Source: Lachnospiraceae bacterium
GTDB taxonomy: Bacteria; Bacillota_A; Clostridia; Lachnospirales; Lachnospiraceae
Reading direction: 5' to 3'
Assembly: GCA_017634255.1 (NCBI GenBank)
Contig: JAGBNT010000011.1
Coordinates: 1-55,020 of the forward strand
DNA length: 55,020 nt
In this document: positions 8,367 to 18,378 of the stretch, one piece after another
Position numbering within the stretch: position 1 is the stretch's first letter
Layout of the letters: every line of letters begins with the position of its first letter
The notes under the pieces: model-generated
What the model saw: only the letters and a program-made list of their open reading frames with translations
What the model was told of the DNA's origin: nothing
The model's database searches: none
Made by a program: the position numbers and the translations under genes

Positions 8367-9365
8367 ATGTCTGAGACAGTAAACGTTGCAGTTGACGCTA
8401 TGGGAGGCGATAATGCTCCGGCAGAGATCGTTCTCGGAGCGGTCAACGCAGTTAAGGAGAGGGACAATATTATCGTTCATCTTTTGGGTATCGAGGATGT
8501 TGTGCGCTCCGAGCTGTCAAAATATGATTATCCCGGAGAAAGGATAATCCAGGTTCCCACAAAAGAGGTCATCGAGACAGGGGAGCCTCCGGTGATAGCC
8601 ATAAGGACAAAGAAGGACTCATCCATAGTAGTCGGTATGCAGATGGTCCATTCCCGCAAGTGCGACGCCTTTGTTTCCGCCGGAAGCTCAGGTGCGATAC
8701 TTGTGGGCGGACAGGTTATAGTCGGCAGGATAAAGGGGGTGGAAAGACCGCCCCTGGCTCCGCTCTTTCCTACACAGAAGGGCTGCTCAATAATATTGGA
8801 CTGCGGGGCAAACGTAGATGCCCGGGCTTCGCATCTTGTCCAGTTTGCGAAGATGGGTTCGATATACATGCAGTATGTTGTAGGGGTGGAGAAACCCAGG
8901 GTAGCGATATTAAATATCGGAGCTGAAGAGGAGAAGGGCAATGCCCTCGTAAAGGAGACCTATCCGCTGCTTAAGAACTGTCCCGATATTAATTTCATCG
9001 GAAGCGTAGAGGCAAGGGACATTACAACCGGAGCCGCCGATGTGATAGTTTGCGAGGCCTTTGCCGGGAATATTGCTCTTAAGATGTATGAGGGCGTGGG
9101 AAAGACGATGCTCTCCGAGATCAAGGGTGCCTTTATGAGCTCCCTTAAGAGCAAGATAGGCGGTCTGCTAGTCAAGGATGCCCTAAAGGAAACCTTAAAG
9201 AAGTTTGACGTCAGCGAATACGGTGGAGCTCCACTGCTTGGGCTGGAGGGACTTGTGGTCAAGACACACGGCAGCTCCAAGCATAAGGAAGTCACAAATT
9301 CGATAATACAATGTATTTCATTTAAGGAACAAAATATAAACGCAAGAATAAAAGAGAACATTTAA
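8367..9365 (+). CDS. plsX: Phosphate acyltransferase PlsX
   Basis: A 332-residue enzyme that forms acyl phosphate from acyl-ACP for phospholipid synthesis with PlsY. It shows the N-terminal VAVDAMGGDNAP signature, SAGSSGA and DCGANVDA blocks. The start at 8367 is chosen for the GGGAAGGGAAAG site and the family N-terminus; an in-frame ATG at 8313 would add 18 unrelated residues lying in the terminator. It is followed after 16 bases by acpP. The PlsY partner is at 22833. Confidence 0.95.
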   Translation: MSETVNVAVDAMGGDNAPAEIVLGAVNAVKERDNIIVHLLGIEDVVRSELSKYDYPGERIIQVPTKEVIETGEPPVIAIRTKKDSSIVVGMQMVHSRKCDAFVSAGSSGAILVGGQVIVGRIKGVERPPLAPLFPTQKGCSIILDCGANVDARASHLVQFAKMGSIYMQYVVGVEKPRVAILNIGAEEEKGNALVKETYPLLKNCPDINFIGSVEARDITTGAADVIVCEAFAGNIALKMYEGVGKTMLSEIKGAFMSSLKSKIGGLLVKDALKETLKKFDVSEYGGAPLLGLEGLVVKTHGSSKHKEVTNSIIQCISFKEQNINARIKENI

Positions 9366-9381
9366 TTTACGGAGGTAAGCT

Positions 9382-9615
9382 ATGGAATTTGAAAAATTAC
9401 AGAAGATCATTGCAGAAGTACTGAACGTTGAGGCTGATGATATTACTATGGAGACCACCTTTGAGGATGATCTCGGCGCAGACTCTCTCGATGTATTCCA
9501 GATCATCATGGGTATTGAGCAGGAATTTGATATCCAGATCGACACCGATGCCGCAGAGAAGATTAAGACAGTGGCTGATGCCGTCAATCAGATTAAGGCT
9601 GCAAGGGATAAATAA
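9382..9615 (+). CDS. acpP: Acyl carrier protein
   Basis: A 77-residue acidic protein. The 4'-phosphopantetheine attachment site is Ser35 in the motif GADSLDVF. It carries growing acyl chains in fatty acid synthesis and supplies PlsX next door. The ATG follows a TACGGAGG site. A terminator at 9665-9690 ends the plsX-acpP unit. Confidence 0.96.
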   Translation: MEFEKLQKIIAEVLNVEADDITMETTFEDDLGADSLDVFQIIMGIEQEFDIQIDTDAAEKIKTVADAVNQIKAARDK

Positions 9616-9664
9616 TTATCTTTGCAGGGCTCTATTGAAAAATAAGTTCAAGAATGAAAGACAA

Positions 9665-9690
9665 AGGCCCCTTTATTTATGGGGTCTTTT
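9665..9690 (+). terminator. Intrinsic terminator after acpP
   Basis: AGGCCCC (9665-9671) pairs with GGGGTCT (9681-9687, one G-U pair), loop of 9 bases, followed by TTTT. Confidence 0.85.
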
Positions 9691-9703
9691 GTGTATATCG
9701 CAG

Positions 9704-9845
9704 AGCCGCGCATAGGAAGTTTTCCGGCTGCGCCGGAGCGCGGCTCGCGGCGAGTAGGGTGCGACGATGTCTTCCCTACTCGATTATAGCATAGCCGCGC
9801 ATAGGAAGTTTTCCGGCTGCGCCGGAGCGCGGCTCGCGGCGAGTA
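9704..9845. repeat. Duplicated 53-bp GC-rich hairpin element
   Basis: Two identical 53-bp copies (9704-9756 and 9793-9845) start AGCCGCGCATAGGAAG and end GCGGCGAGTA. Each copy can fold as AGCCGCGC/GCGCGGCT enclosing TCCGG-CTGCG-CCGGA. Between the copies CGAGTAGGG pairs with CCCTACTCG. The element lies between acpP and rnc and is much more GC-rich than its flanks. It looks like a small mobile or REP-like palindromic sequence; function unknown. Confidence 0.85.
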
Positions 9846-9866
9846 TAGATAAATATAAGGTGGATT

Positions 9867-10562
9867 ATGAATGAGACAGAATCTTTGAAGGCTCTCGAAG
9901 AGAAAATAGGCTACGTATTTTCTGACCGCGAGCTTTTAAAGCGGGCTCTGACTCACAGCTCTTACGCAAACGAGCTTCAGGTCGGAAGCAAAGAGGATTA
10001 CGAAAGATATGAATTTTTAGGAGACGCTGTACTTGAGCTCACTGTAAGCGATTACCTTTTCAGAAAGAACAAGGGGATGAAGGAGGGTGAGATGACCAAG
10101 ATCAGAGCCTCCTATGTCTGCGAACCGACGCTTGCCATTTGTGCCCGTTCCATTAACCTTCAGGAGCATATGCTTCTCGGAAAGGGAGAGGAAGCCCAGG
10201 GGAGCCGCAACCGCGACAGCATAATAAGCGATGTCTTCGAGGCGGTTATAGGGGCTATATATCTGGACGGGGGCTTGTCACAGGCAAAGCAGTTCATAAA
10301 GAGATTTGTGCTGAAGGATATAGATAAAAAAAGGCTTTTTTTCGATTCCAAAACACAGCTGCAGACTATAACCCAGCGTGCCGGTCAGGAGCTTAGATAT
10401 GAGGTTGTGGGAGAGGAAGGACCCGACCACGACAAAAGCTATACTGTAGAGGTCATCATAGACGGAAAGGGTGTTGCCAGAGGCAAGGGCAGCTCAAAGA
10501 AGCATGCGCAGCAGAGCGCGGCATATGAAGCACTGTTGATATTGAATGAAAAAGAAGAGTAG
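9867..10562 (+). CDS. rnc: Ribonuclease III
   Basis: A 231-residue double-stranded-RNA endonuclease that matures rRNA and processes structured mRNA. The catalytic signature YERYEFLGDAVLELT is at about 48-62 and the second acidic block DVFEAVIGAIYLDGG at about 120. The C-terminal third (from about 155) is a dsRNA-binding domain ending with GKGSSKKHAQQSAA. It starts 5 bases upstream of smc in the conserved order rnc-smc-ftsY. Since this region is rich in long RNA hairpins, it is the obvious candidate enzyme acting on them (inference). Confidence 0.95.
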   Translation: MNETESLKALEEKIGYVFSDRELLKRALTHSSYANELQVGSKEDYERYEFLGDAVLELTVSDYLFRKNKGMKEGEMTKIRASYVCEPTLAICARSINLQEHMLLGKGEEAQGSRNRDSIISDVFEAVIGAIYLDGGLSQAKQFIKRFVLKDIDKKRLFFDSKTQLQTITQRAGQELRYEVVGEEGPDHDKSYTVEVIIDGKGVARGKGSSKKHAQQSAAYEALLILNEKEE

Positions 10563-10567
10563 GCTAA

Positions 10568-13500
10568 GTGTATCTTAAGAGCATAGAAATGCAGGGCTTT
10601 AAGTCCTTCGCAAATAAAATAAAACTGGAATTTAAAGGCGGTATAACGGGGATAGTCGGACCTAACGGCTCCGGAAAGAGCAATGTCGCCGATGCGGTCC
10701 GCTGGGTTTTGGGAGAGCAGTCGGCAAGAGAGCTAAGAGGCTCTTCAATGACTGACGTTATCTTCTCGGGAACCGAGACCAGAAAGCCCATGGGCTATGC
10801 GTCAGTGTCCCTTTGCCTCGACAATGCCGACCATGTGCTGAGCGATGAATTTGAGGAGATCACTGTCACCAGGCGAGTCTATCGTTCCGGCGAGAGTGAA
10901 TATCTTATAAACGGAAATGTCTGCCGCCTTAAGGACGTGTCCGAGCTCTTTTTCGACACAGGTATCGGAAAAGAGGGCTATTCCATCATCGGACAGGGAC
11001 AGGTGGAAAAGATACTGTCCGGCAAGCCGGAGGAGCGCCGTGAGCTCTTCGACGAGGCTGCAGGTATAGTTAAATATAAAAAGCGCAAGAACGCATCCGT
11101 AAAAAAGCTCGAGAGCGAAAAGGAAAACCTTACCCGCTTAAACGATATCCTGTCAGAGCTGGAAAAGCAGCTTGCACCCCTAAAGAGTCAGTCAGATACC
11201 GCGAGGATATATCTGGACAAGAGGGAGGAATTAAAGAGGATGGAGATATCCTCCTTCCTTTTGGAATCTGACAGGAAGAATAAGGAGCTTAAGGAGATCG
11301 GGGAAAAGCTCGACATTGCAAATAACGATCTTCAGGATGCCAACGGGGAGATAGAAAAAAACAGGACCTCATACGAGGAGGCGCAAAAGCAGCTTGAGGA
11401 CTTTGAACGCCGTATTGAGGAAAAGCGCAGGGAGATCTCTGAAAAGAATCTTCAAAGGGAAAAGCTGGAGGGAGATATAAAGGTATTGAAGGAGCAGATC
11501 AATACCTTAAACAGCAGCACGGAATTTCTTGAAAACCGCTGCAGAGAGCTTAAGTTCCAAAAGGAAAAGAGCCAGGGAGAGGCAGAGACCCTAAAGGAGA
11601 GCAAGGCAGGTATAGACGAGAAGACTCTAAAATATAAGAGCGAGTCGGAAACCAAGCATGAGTACCTCGATAAGCTTAAAGCGCTTGTTACAGAAACGGA
11701 TAACGAGATTGAGAATAAAAAGAACGAGCTCTTTGCCCTCCTGAATGACCGTTCGAGGATAAAATCGGAGATTGAAAGATACGACACGATGCTTTCCCAG
11801 TCCAGGGAAAAGAAGCAGGAGCTGACCTCGCGTATCGAAAATGCCGGAACTGGTGCGGACGAACTGGATAAGAATATTGAGGCTACCCTTACCAGGCTGG
11901 ATGAGGTCGCCCTAAAAATAAAGGAGCTTGAAAACAGGAGGGAAGAGATAGCCCAAAAGCTCGTACACACCGACGAGGAGATAAAAAAACTCGATTCGCA
12001 GCACCACGAGCTGGAGGGAGAGTATCACGAGAAAAAGGCGAGGCTCGATTCCCTTAAAAATATGGCGGAGCGCTACGAGGGCTACGGCAACTCCATCCGC
12101 AAGGTCATGGAATTTAAGAGGGAAAACAAGGGGATCTGCGGAGTTGTGGCTGATATCATAAAGGTTAAGGAGCAATATGAGACGGCTATCGAAACGGCTC
12201 TCGGAGGCAATATCCAGAATATCGTAACCAGGGACGAAGCCACGGCAAAGAAGATGATAGAGATGTTAAGGCAGACACACGCCGGGCGCGCGACCTTCCT
12301 GCCGCTGACCTCCATTGTGGAAAGGAATGTCAAGGAGACCGAGGCGCTGGAGGCGGAAGGCGTTATCGGACAGGCGGATACTCTGGTGGAGGTTACCGAT
12401 AAGCAGTATAGAAAGGTGGCATCCACCCTGCTGGGGAACTATATAGTGGTGGACAACGTGGATAACGCGCTAAAGCTGGCTAAAAGCTATGGATATATGC
12501 TGCGTATAGTCACTCTTACCGGAGAGGCATTGACTCCCGGAGGCTCGATTTCAGGAGGAGCCTTTAAAAGGAGCGGGAATCTACTCGGGAGAGGCCGCGA
12601 GATAGATGAACTTAGCGACAGCATGAAGGCTACCTTAAAGGAGATAGACAAGGTACTGCAGAATATGGAGGAGCTAAGGGACGACAGAAGCTCTTATGTC
12701 TCTCAAAGGTCCAGATTAGAGGATGAAAGCAATGAGGCAGCTCTTGAGAGAAATACCATAGCCCTTAACCTTAAGGGTTATCAGGACAGACGGGAGGAGA
12801 TTGCCGAAGGTCTTAAAAATATTGAAAGGGAAAATACCACCCTGGATGAAAATATAGTCAGCTTCACCGAAAGCAAGGAGAGGGTTTCGGAGGAATTAAG
12901 GCTCTCTGTTGAACAGGAGAGAGAGATAGGAAATAAGGTTGAGCAGCTTACCAGGGTCAGGCAGGAAAAGGCGGAGCAGGCCGAGGCGGAGGGCGCAAGG
13001 ATAGCCGAGGAGGACAGAAAATATGCCTCGCTTGTGTCGGAGCAGCGCTTTGTAAACGATAATCTTAAAAAGCTCACGCAGGAGCTTGAACGGATCGAAG
13101 AGGAGCTTAAGGAGCACACAGAGCGTATAGAGAGCAATAAAAAGGAAGCCGAAGCAAGGCTTTCAAGGATTTCAGAACTGGAGCAGCTTATCTCACCGGA
13201 TGCGGACAGGAACGATGAGGAAGCCAATGAGCTAAATAAGCTTATTGAAGGCAGGGAGGCTTTAAGTGAAAACCAGAGTGCCCTGTTTAAATTAAGGGAT
13301 GAGCTTTCCGAGAGGAAGGTTTCTGCGGAAAGAGAGCTGGTAAGGCTCAATTCCCAGAAGGAGAGGATAGACGCAGGCTTTGATTCGTTAAGGGACTATA
13401 TGTGGAGCGAATACGAGCTTACGCTAAGCGGAGCCGAGGAACAAAGAGGAAGCATATCCGGGGATATAGGAGAGGTAAGAAGGGCTGTTTCGGCATTAAA

Positions 13501-14125
13501 GGGCGATATAAAGGCTTTAGGTGTCGTAAATGTCAATTCGATAGAGCAGTATAAGGAGGTTTCGGAGCGCTACAGCTTCATGGACGGGCAGCGCCAGGAT
13601 ATCATAAAGGCGGAGGAGGATCTAAAGCGCGCCATAAAGGAGCTTGAGGACGAGATGCGGGAGCAGTTTACCAGAGAGTTTGCCCGCATAGCCCAGCAGT
13701 ACGACAAGGTATTTAAGGAGCTCTTCGGAGGCGGGCACGGCGGACTGGAGCTTACCGACAGCGACGATGTACTTGAGGCAGGGATAAGGATAACTGCGGA
13801 GCCGCCGGGAAAGAAGCTGCAGAATATGATGCAGCTGTCCGGAGGAGAGAAGTCCTTAAGCGCCATTGCGCTGCTGTTCGGGATACAGAAGCTAAAGCCC
13901 TCGCCCTTCTGCCTGTTAGACGAGATAGAGGCGGCTTTGGACGAGGCAAATGTAGAGAGGTTTGCGACCTACCTGTCGAACCTTACCGACAATACTCAGT
14001 ACATAGTGATAACCCACAGGCGAGGAACGATGATGAAGGCAGACAGGCTCTACGGAATCACTATGCAGGAAAAGGGAATATCCACGGAGGTAAATGTGGA
14101 CTTGACTGATGAGGAGTACGATTAA
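10568..14125 (+). CDS. smc: Chromosome segregation ATPase SMC
   Basis: An 1185-residue SMC protein with GTG start. The N-terminal head has Walker A GPNGSGKSN (about residue 32), long coiled-coil arms follow, the hinge spans about 515-640 with the glycine-rich GGSISGG segment, and the C-terminal head holds LSGGEKSLSAIALL and the Walker B CLLDEIEAALDEANV. It loads on DNA with ScpAB to organise the chromosome. Full length, no interruption. It overlaps ftsY by one base (TAATG). Confidence 0.97.
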   Translation: MYLKSIEMQGFKSFANKIKLEFKGGITGIVGPNGSGKSNVADAVRWVLGEQSARELRGSSMTDVIFSGTETRKPMGYASVSLCLDNADHVLSDEFEEITVTRRVYRSGESEYLINGNVCRLKDVSELFFDTGIGKEGYSIIGQGQVEKILSGKPEERRELFDEAAGIVKYKKRKNASVKKLESEKENLTRLNDILSELEKQLAPLKSQSDTARIYLDKREELKRMEISSFLLESDRKNKELKEIGEKLDIANNDLQDANGEIEKNRTSYEEAQKQLEDFERRIEEKRREISEKNLQREKLEGDIKVLKEQINTLNSSTEFLENRCRELKFQKEKSQGEAETLKESKAGIDEKTLKYKSESETKHEYLDKLKALVTETDNEIENKKNELFALLNDRSRIKSEIERYDTMLSQSREKKQELTSRIENAGTGADELDKNIEATLTRLDEVALKIKELENRREEIAQKLVHTDEEIKKLDSQHHELEGEYHEKKARLDSLKNMAERYEGYGNSIRKVMEFKRENKGICGVVADIIKVKEQYETAIETALGGNIQNIVTRDEATAKKMIEMLRQTHAGRATFLPLTSIVERNVKETEALEAEGVIGQADTLVEVTDKQYRKVASTLLGNYIVVDNVDNALKLAKSYGYMLRIVTLTGEALTPGGSISGGAFKRSGNLLGRGREIDELSDSMKATLKEIDKVLQNMEELRDDRSSYVSQRSRLEDESNEAALERNTIALNLKGYQDRREEIAEGLKNIERENTTLDENIVSFTESKERVSEELRLSVEQEREIGNKVEQLTRVRQEKAEQAEAEGARIAEEDRKYASLVSEQRFVNDNLKKLTQELERIEEELKEHTERIESNKKEAEARLSRISELEQLISPDADRNDEEANELNKLIEGREALSENQSALFKLRDELSERKVSAERELVRLNSQKERIDAGFDSLRDYMWSEYELTLSGAEEQRGSISGDIGEVRRAVSALKGDIKALGVVNVNSIEQYKEVSERYSFMDGQRQDIIKAEEDLKRAIKELEDEMREQFTREFARIAQQYDKVFKELFGGGHGGLELTDSDDVLEAGIRITAEPPGKKLQNMMQLSGGEKSLSAIALLFGIQKLKPSPFCLLDEIEAALDEANVERFATYLSNLTDNTQYIVITHRRGTMMKADRLYGITMQEKGISTEVNVDLTDEEYD

Positions 14126-15012
14126 TGGGGTTTTTTAAAAAGCTAAAAAGATTGTTTCAGGAATACAAGGTTATAGATGTGGATTTCTATGACAACCTTG
14201 AGGAAATCTTTGTAATGGGAGACGTGGGGATAGCCCAGTCGGAGGAATTTATAGAGGGGCTTAAGAGCACGATACATAAAAAGCTGATCTACGATGCAGA
14301 CGAGGCTATGGAAGCCTTAAAGGAAAATGTGCTGGAGGTCCTTAAGGCTGACAGGGACGGACACGAATATGACTTTGAAAATAAGAAGTCGGTGATCCTG
14401 GTCGTGGGAGTTAACGGCGTCGGCAAGACCACCACTATCGGCAAGCTTGCCGCCATGTACAAAGCCCAGGGGAAGAAGGTGCTTTTAGCTGCGGAGGATA
14501 ACTTCAGGGCAGCGGCTATAGAGCAGCTGGATATATGGGCTGAACGGGTCGGAGTAGAGGTCATTAACGGCAAAGAGGGCGGAGATCCCGGGGCTGTGAT
14601 ATTTGACGCAGTAAAGGCCGCAAAAGCCAGGGATGTGGATATTCTTATCTGCGATACCGCGGGAAGGCTTCACAACAAGACAAATCTGATGAACGAGCTG
14701 AAAAAGCTCAACTCGATAATAGAGGCTGAATACCCGGCGGACTGCAAGGAAACCCTTGTGGTCGTGGATGCGATGACGGGACAGAACGCTTTAAACCAGG
14801 CAAGGGAGTTTAAGGAGGCGACGGGAGTTACGGGACTTGTCTTAACGAAGCTCGACGGCTCGGCAAAGGGGGGCATAGCCCTTACCATACAAAAGGAGCT
14901 TGGTATTCCGATTAAGTTTATTGGCACCGGCGAGGGTGCTGAGGATATAAAGAGATTTGAACCAGAGGAATTTTTAAACGGGATTTTTGAAACGGAGAAG
15001 GGCGATGAGTGA
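14125..15012 (+). CDS. ftsY: Signal recognition particle receptor FtsY
   Basis: A 295-residue SRP GTPase. The NG domain has GVNGVGKTTTIGKLA (about 94-108), the DTAGR block, and TKLDGSAKGG. Only a very short charged region precedes the N domain, as is usual in Firmicutes. It docks Ffh-ribosome complexes to the membrane; Ffh is encoded at 16676. It overlaps smc by one base and the next gene by 8 bases. Confidence 0.96.
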   Translation: MGFFKKLKRLFQEYKVIDVDFYDNLEEIFVMGDVGIAQSEEFIEGLKSTIHKKLIYDADEAMEALKENVLEVLKADRDGHEYDFENKKSVILVVGVNGVGKTTTIGKLAAMYKAQGKKVLLAAEDNFRAAAIEQLDIWAERVGVEVINGKEGGDPGAVIFDAVKAAKARDVDILICDTAGRLHNKTNLMNELKKLNSIIEAEYPADCKETLVVVDAMTGQNALNQAREFKEATGVTGLVLTKLDGSAKGGIALTIQKELGIPIKFIGTGEGAEDIKRFEPEEFLNGIFETEKGDE

Positions 15013-16234
15013 TTTTTTAACTCTGGATGCATTTGAAGAGGCGTCCGAAAAGGTAAAAGAGGCAGCAGTAGAAACAAAGCTTATATACAGCGATTTTTTC
15101 TCGGCTCAATACGGAAACGGAACGAATAAGGTCTACCTTAAACCTGAAAACATGCAGGTTACGGGAGCCTATAAGATCAGAGGGGCTTACTACAGGATAA
15201 GCAAGTTAAGCGATGAGGAGAGAAAGAAGGGCGTTGTTACCGCGTCAGCGGGGAATCATGCTCAGGGAGTCGCCTATGCAGCCGGAAAGTACGGGATACG
15301 TGCAGTCATCGTTATGCCGACCACAACCCCGCTTATAAAGGTCAACAGGACCAAGGCTCTCGGGGCTGAGGTGGTTCTGCATGGGGATGTTTACGACGAT
15401 GCCGCCGAAGAAGCCGCAAGGATAGCGAAGGAGCAGGGGCTTACCTTTGTGCATCCCTTTGACGATCCCGGAGTTGCTACGGGTCAGGGCTCCATTGCGA
15501 TGGAGATATTTAAGGAGCTGCCCCTTGTGGATGTGATCCTTGTTCCGGTGGGCGGAGGCGGACTGGCTACCGGGGTTGCCACTTTAGCAAAGCTTATGCA
15601 TCCAAAGGTAAAGGTAATCGGTGTAGAACCCGAGGGCGCCGCCTGTCTAAGCGCTTCCTTAAAAGCCGGAAAGGTCGTTACCTTAAAAAGCGCCTCTACA
15701 ATAGCCGACGGGACGGCGGTAAAAACGCCGGGAATGAACATCTTTCCGTATTTAAAGGATAATCTGGACGACGTAATAACCATTCCGGATTCGGACCTTG
15801 TAATGGCATTCCTGGATATGGTTGAAAATCATAAGATGATAGTGGAAAATTCGGGGCTTCTGACTGTTGCAGCTCTAAAGAAGCTTAAATTCAAGAATAA
15901 GAAGGTGGTAGCCATTTTGTCGGGCGGCAATATGGATGTCATAACGATGTCCTCTGTGGTTCAGCAGGGGCTCATAGCCAGAGACCGTATATTTACGGTT
16001 TCGGTTCTCCTGCCGGACAAGCCGGGAGAGCTGGAGAGAGTGGCGGGAGTTATCGCCCGGGCAAACGGCAATGTTATAAAGCTCGAGCACAACCAGTTCG
16101 TGACTACAAACCGTTCGGCAGCCGTGGAGCTTCGCATCACCCTAGAGGCCTTCGGAACGGAGCACAAGGAGGAGATACTCGCAGCACTGGATAAAAATGC
16201 TTTCAGACCGAAGCTCGTCAGGACTGTTTTATAG
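15005..16234 (+). CDS. ilvA: Threonine ammonia-lyase with ACT domain
   Basis: A 409-residue PLP enzyme (fold type II). The PLP lysine is in TGAYKIRGAYY, the phosphate loop in VGGGGLATGV, and SAGNHAQGVAYAA is present. Residues from about 335 form a single ACT domain (SVLLPDKPGELERVAG). This is the catabolic/TdcB-like layout with one ACT domain; biosynthetic or degradative role cannot be separated from sequence. The start at 15005 overlaps the ftsY stop by 8 bases and has GGAGAAGGG upstream; an in-frame ATG at 14987 is less likely. Reaction: threonine to 2-oxobutanoate plus ammonia. Confidence 0.88.
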   Translation: MSDFLTLDAFEEASEKVKEAAVETKLIYSDFFSAQYGNGTNKVYLKPENMQVTGAYKIRGAYYRISKLSDEERKKGVVTASAGNHAQGVAYAAGKYGIRAVIVMPTTTPLIKVNRTKALGAEVVLHGDVYDDAAEEAARIAKEQGLTFVHPFDDPGVATGQGSIAMEIFKELPLVDVILVPVGGGGLATGVATLAKLMHPKVKVIGVEPEGAACLSASLKAGKVVTLKSASTIADGTAVKTPGMNIFPYLKDNLDDVITIPDSDLVMAFLDMVENHKMIVENSGLLTVAALKKLKFKNKKVVAILSGGNMDVITMSSVVQQGLIARDRIFTVSVLLPDKPGELERVAGVIARANGNVIKLEHNQFVTTNRSAAVELRITLEAFGTEHKEEILAALDKNAFRPKLVRTVL

Positions 16235-16242
16235 TAAACAAG

Positions 16243-16279
16243 AGGGTGTCAAGAAAAAAACTTGACACCCTTATCTTTT
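16243..16279 (+). terminator. Intrinsic terminator after the threonine ammonia-lyase gene
   Basis: AGGGTGTCAAG (16243-16253) pairs perfectly with CTTGACACCCT (16261-16271), 7-base A loop, followed by TATCTTTT. The 3' arm also contains the -35 box of the next promoter. Confidence 0.9.
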
Positions 16280-16290
16280 GGTGATATTAT
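16262..16290 (+). promoter_or_regulatory. Promoter of the ylxM-ffh operon, overlapping a terminator
   Basis: TTGACA (16262-16267) and TATTAT (16285-16290) are 17 bases apart. The -35 hexamer is inside the 3' arm of the preceding terminator hairpin. Confidence 0.8.
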
Positions 16291-16343
16291 GACATTCGCG
16301 CGTGTGCGTGTTTTTGCTATATTTTTGTGCGGAGAAGCCTTTA

Positions 16344-16676
16344 ATGGATGATTTTGCAGCAGATACGCTGTTGTTTGACTTTTATTCCGAAATGCTCAAC
16401 AAGCACACTAAAGAGGTGTTCGAGGCATATATAAACGAGGATCTCTCACTTTCAGAGCTGTCGGAGAGGTTTGATATGACCAGACAGGGAGCCTCGGATC
16501 TTATCAGGCGGACGAGGAAGAGCCTGAGGGATTTTGAGGACAAGCTGGGACTTGAAAAGAGGTTCAGGCGGATAGGCGAGGAAGTGGAAAAAATAAAGAA
16601 GGCAGCCTCCGGGCTGGAAAATGCCGAGGGCAGGATCATAGAAGAGGCAGCCGACAGGATAATGGGTGAATTATAA
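16344..16676 (+). CDS. ylxM: YlxM-type DNA-binding protein (UPF0122)
   Basis: A 110-residue helix-turn-helix protein of the YlxM/p13-like family, with a sigma-70 region-4-like HTH (DLSLSELSERFDMTRQGASD). Family members are encoded before ffh and are thought to affect the SRP pathway. The start at 16344 fits the family and has GGAGAAG upstream; the frame is open from 16302. It overlaps ffh by one base. Confidence 0.88.
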   Translation: MDDFAADTLLFDFYSEMLNKHTKEVFEAYINEDLSLSELSERFDMTRQGASDLIRRTRKSLRDFEDKLGLEKRFRRIGEEVEKIKKAASGLENAEGRIIEEAADRIMGEL

Positions 16677-18031
16677 TGGCTTTCGAGTCACTTACTGATA
16701 AACTGCAGAATGTTTTTAAGAGTCTTAGGGGAAAGGGACTTCTGACGCAGGCGGATGTAAAGACTGCGATGAAGGAAGTAAAGCTTGCTCTTTTGGAGGC
16801 GGACGTCAACTTCAAGGTTGTTAAGAATTTTGTTAAGAACGTTGAAGAGCGTGCGGTGGGCAGCGATGTAATGAACGGACTGAACCCCGGACAGATGGTG
16901 GTCAAGATAGTCAATGAGGAAATGGTAAGCCTCATGGGCGAGGGGGCGGAGCTTAATTTCGCGCCCGGTCAGAGCACTACAGTTATTATGATGTGCGGAC
17001 TTAACGGTGCCGGTAAGACTACCACTACCGCCAAGCTGGCGCTGTTTTTGAAATCCAGGGGGAAGAAAAGCCTGCTTGCAGCCTGCGACGTATACAGACC
17101 CGCAGCTGTAAAACAGCTGGAGGTAAACGGGGAGGCAGTTGGCTCCCAGGTCTTTAAGATAGAGGGCTCTAAGGATCCCGTAGAAATAGCGCGTAAGTCG
17201 GTTGAATATGCCCAGGCAAACGGCTTTAATGTAGTCCTGCTGGATACGGCGGGCCGCCGGGAAATCGACGAAGAGCTCATGGAAGAGCTTAAGAGGATAA
17301 AGGAAAATGTTCATATAGATGACACCATACTGGTTGCGGATGCTACGACAGGACAGAGTGCGGTGGACGTAGCCAAGGGCTTTGACGAGCGCATAGGGCT
17401 CGACGGAGTTATACTTACCAAGCTTGATTCAGATGCCAGAGGCGGTGCGGCTCTTTCAATCAGGGCAGTGACGGACAAGCCCATATTTTTTGTCGGTGTA
17501 AGCGAAAAGCCCGAAGGACTGGAGCAGTTCCATCCGGACAGGATGGCTTCGAGAATACTCGGCATGGGCGATGTCCTTTCCCTTATAGAGAAGGCGGCTC
17601 AGAACGTGGACTACGAAGAAAGCCTGGAAATGGGAAATCGTATGAAGAAGGGTCAGTTTAACTTCAACGATTATCTTGAGAGCATGAAGCAGATGAACAA
17701 GATGGGGGGACTTTCCTCAATACTCTCGCTGCTTCCCGGGATAGGAAGCCAGATCCCCGACGGAGCCATAGATGAAAAGGTGCTCGCAAGGAATGAGGCT
17801 ATAATATATTCGATGACTAAGGCTGAGAGGGAAAATCCCAAGCTCTTAAATCCCCAGAGGAAGTTCAGGATCGCCAAGGGCTCCGGAGTGGATATAATGC
17901 ATGTAAACAGGCTTGTAAAGCAGTTTGCCGAGATGCAGAAGATGATGAAGAAAATGCCCAAGATGATGAGGGGGAAGCACGGCTTTGGCGGGCTGAACCT
18001 CAATTCGATCATGAAGAATATGGGACTTTGA
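16676..18031 (+). CDS. ffh: Signal recognition particle protein Ffh
   Basis: A 451-residue SRP54 GTPase. The NG domain has [20 protein letters not shown] and [10 protein letters not shown]; the C-terminal methionine-rich M domain (from about 300) binds 4.5S RNA and signal sequences and ends in [10 protein letters not shown]. It targets membrane and secreted proteins together with FtsY. It starts on the stop codon of ylxM. Confidence 0.97.
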   Translation: MAFESLTDKLQNVFKSLRGKGLLTQADVKTAMKEVKLALLEADVNFKVVKNFVKNVEERAVGSDVMNGLNPGQMVVKIVNEEMVSLMGEGAELNFAPGQSTTVIMMCGLNGAGKTTTTAKLALFLKSRGKKSLLAACDVYRPAAVKQLEVNGEAVGSQVFKIEGSKDPVEIARKSVEYAQANGFNVVLLDTAGRREIDEELMEELKRIKENVHIDDTILVADATTGQSAVDVAKGFDERIGLDGVILTKLDSDARGGAALSIRAVTDKPIFFVGVSEKPEGLEQFHPDRMASRILGMGDVLSLIEKAAQNVDYEESLEMGNRMKKGQFNFNDYLESMKQMNKMGGLSSILSLLPGIGSQIPDGAIDEKVLARNEAIIYSMTKAERENPKLLNPQRKFRIAKGSGVDIMHVNRLVKQFAEMQKMMKKMPKMMRGKHGFGGLNLNSIMKNMGL

Positions 18032-18110
18032 TAAGCATAAGGTTTCAATGCGGCTGGTCTATCCGGCTCGCTTTGAGATAGATAAAGAATTTTTTACAGG
18101 AGAAGAAATT

Positions 18111-18353
18111 ATGGTAAAGATCAGATTAAGAAGAATTGGAAAGAAGAAAGCACCTTTCTACAGGATCGTAGTTGCTGATTCAAGGGTTGCAATGAACAGC
18201 AGGATGATCGAGGAGATAGGAACCTATGATCCCTTAAAGGATCCTTCAGAGTTTCATATCAATGAGGAGGCAGCGAAGAAATGGCTTGCAAACGGCGCAC
18301 AGCCCACAGAGACCGTAAACAAGCTCTTTAAGATAGCCGGAATAACAAAGTGA
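18111..18353 (+). CDS. rpsP: 30S ribosomal protein S16
   Basis: An 80-residue ribosomal protein starting [19 protein letters not shown]. The start at 18111 is set by the ACAGGAGAAG site; the frame is open from 18048 but the extra residues are unrelated. It is first in the rpsP-khpA-rimM-trmD block conserved in Firmicutes. Confidence 0.96.
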   Translation: MVKIRLRRIGKKKAPFYRIVVADSRVAMNSRMIEEIGTYDPLKDPSEFHINEEAAKKWLANGAQPTETVNKLFKIAGITK

Positions 18354-18378
18354 TCATTATCAGCGGAAGGAGAGAGTT

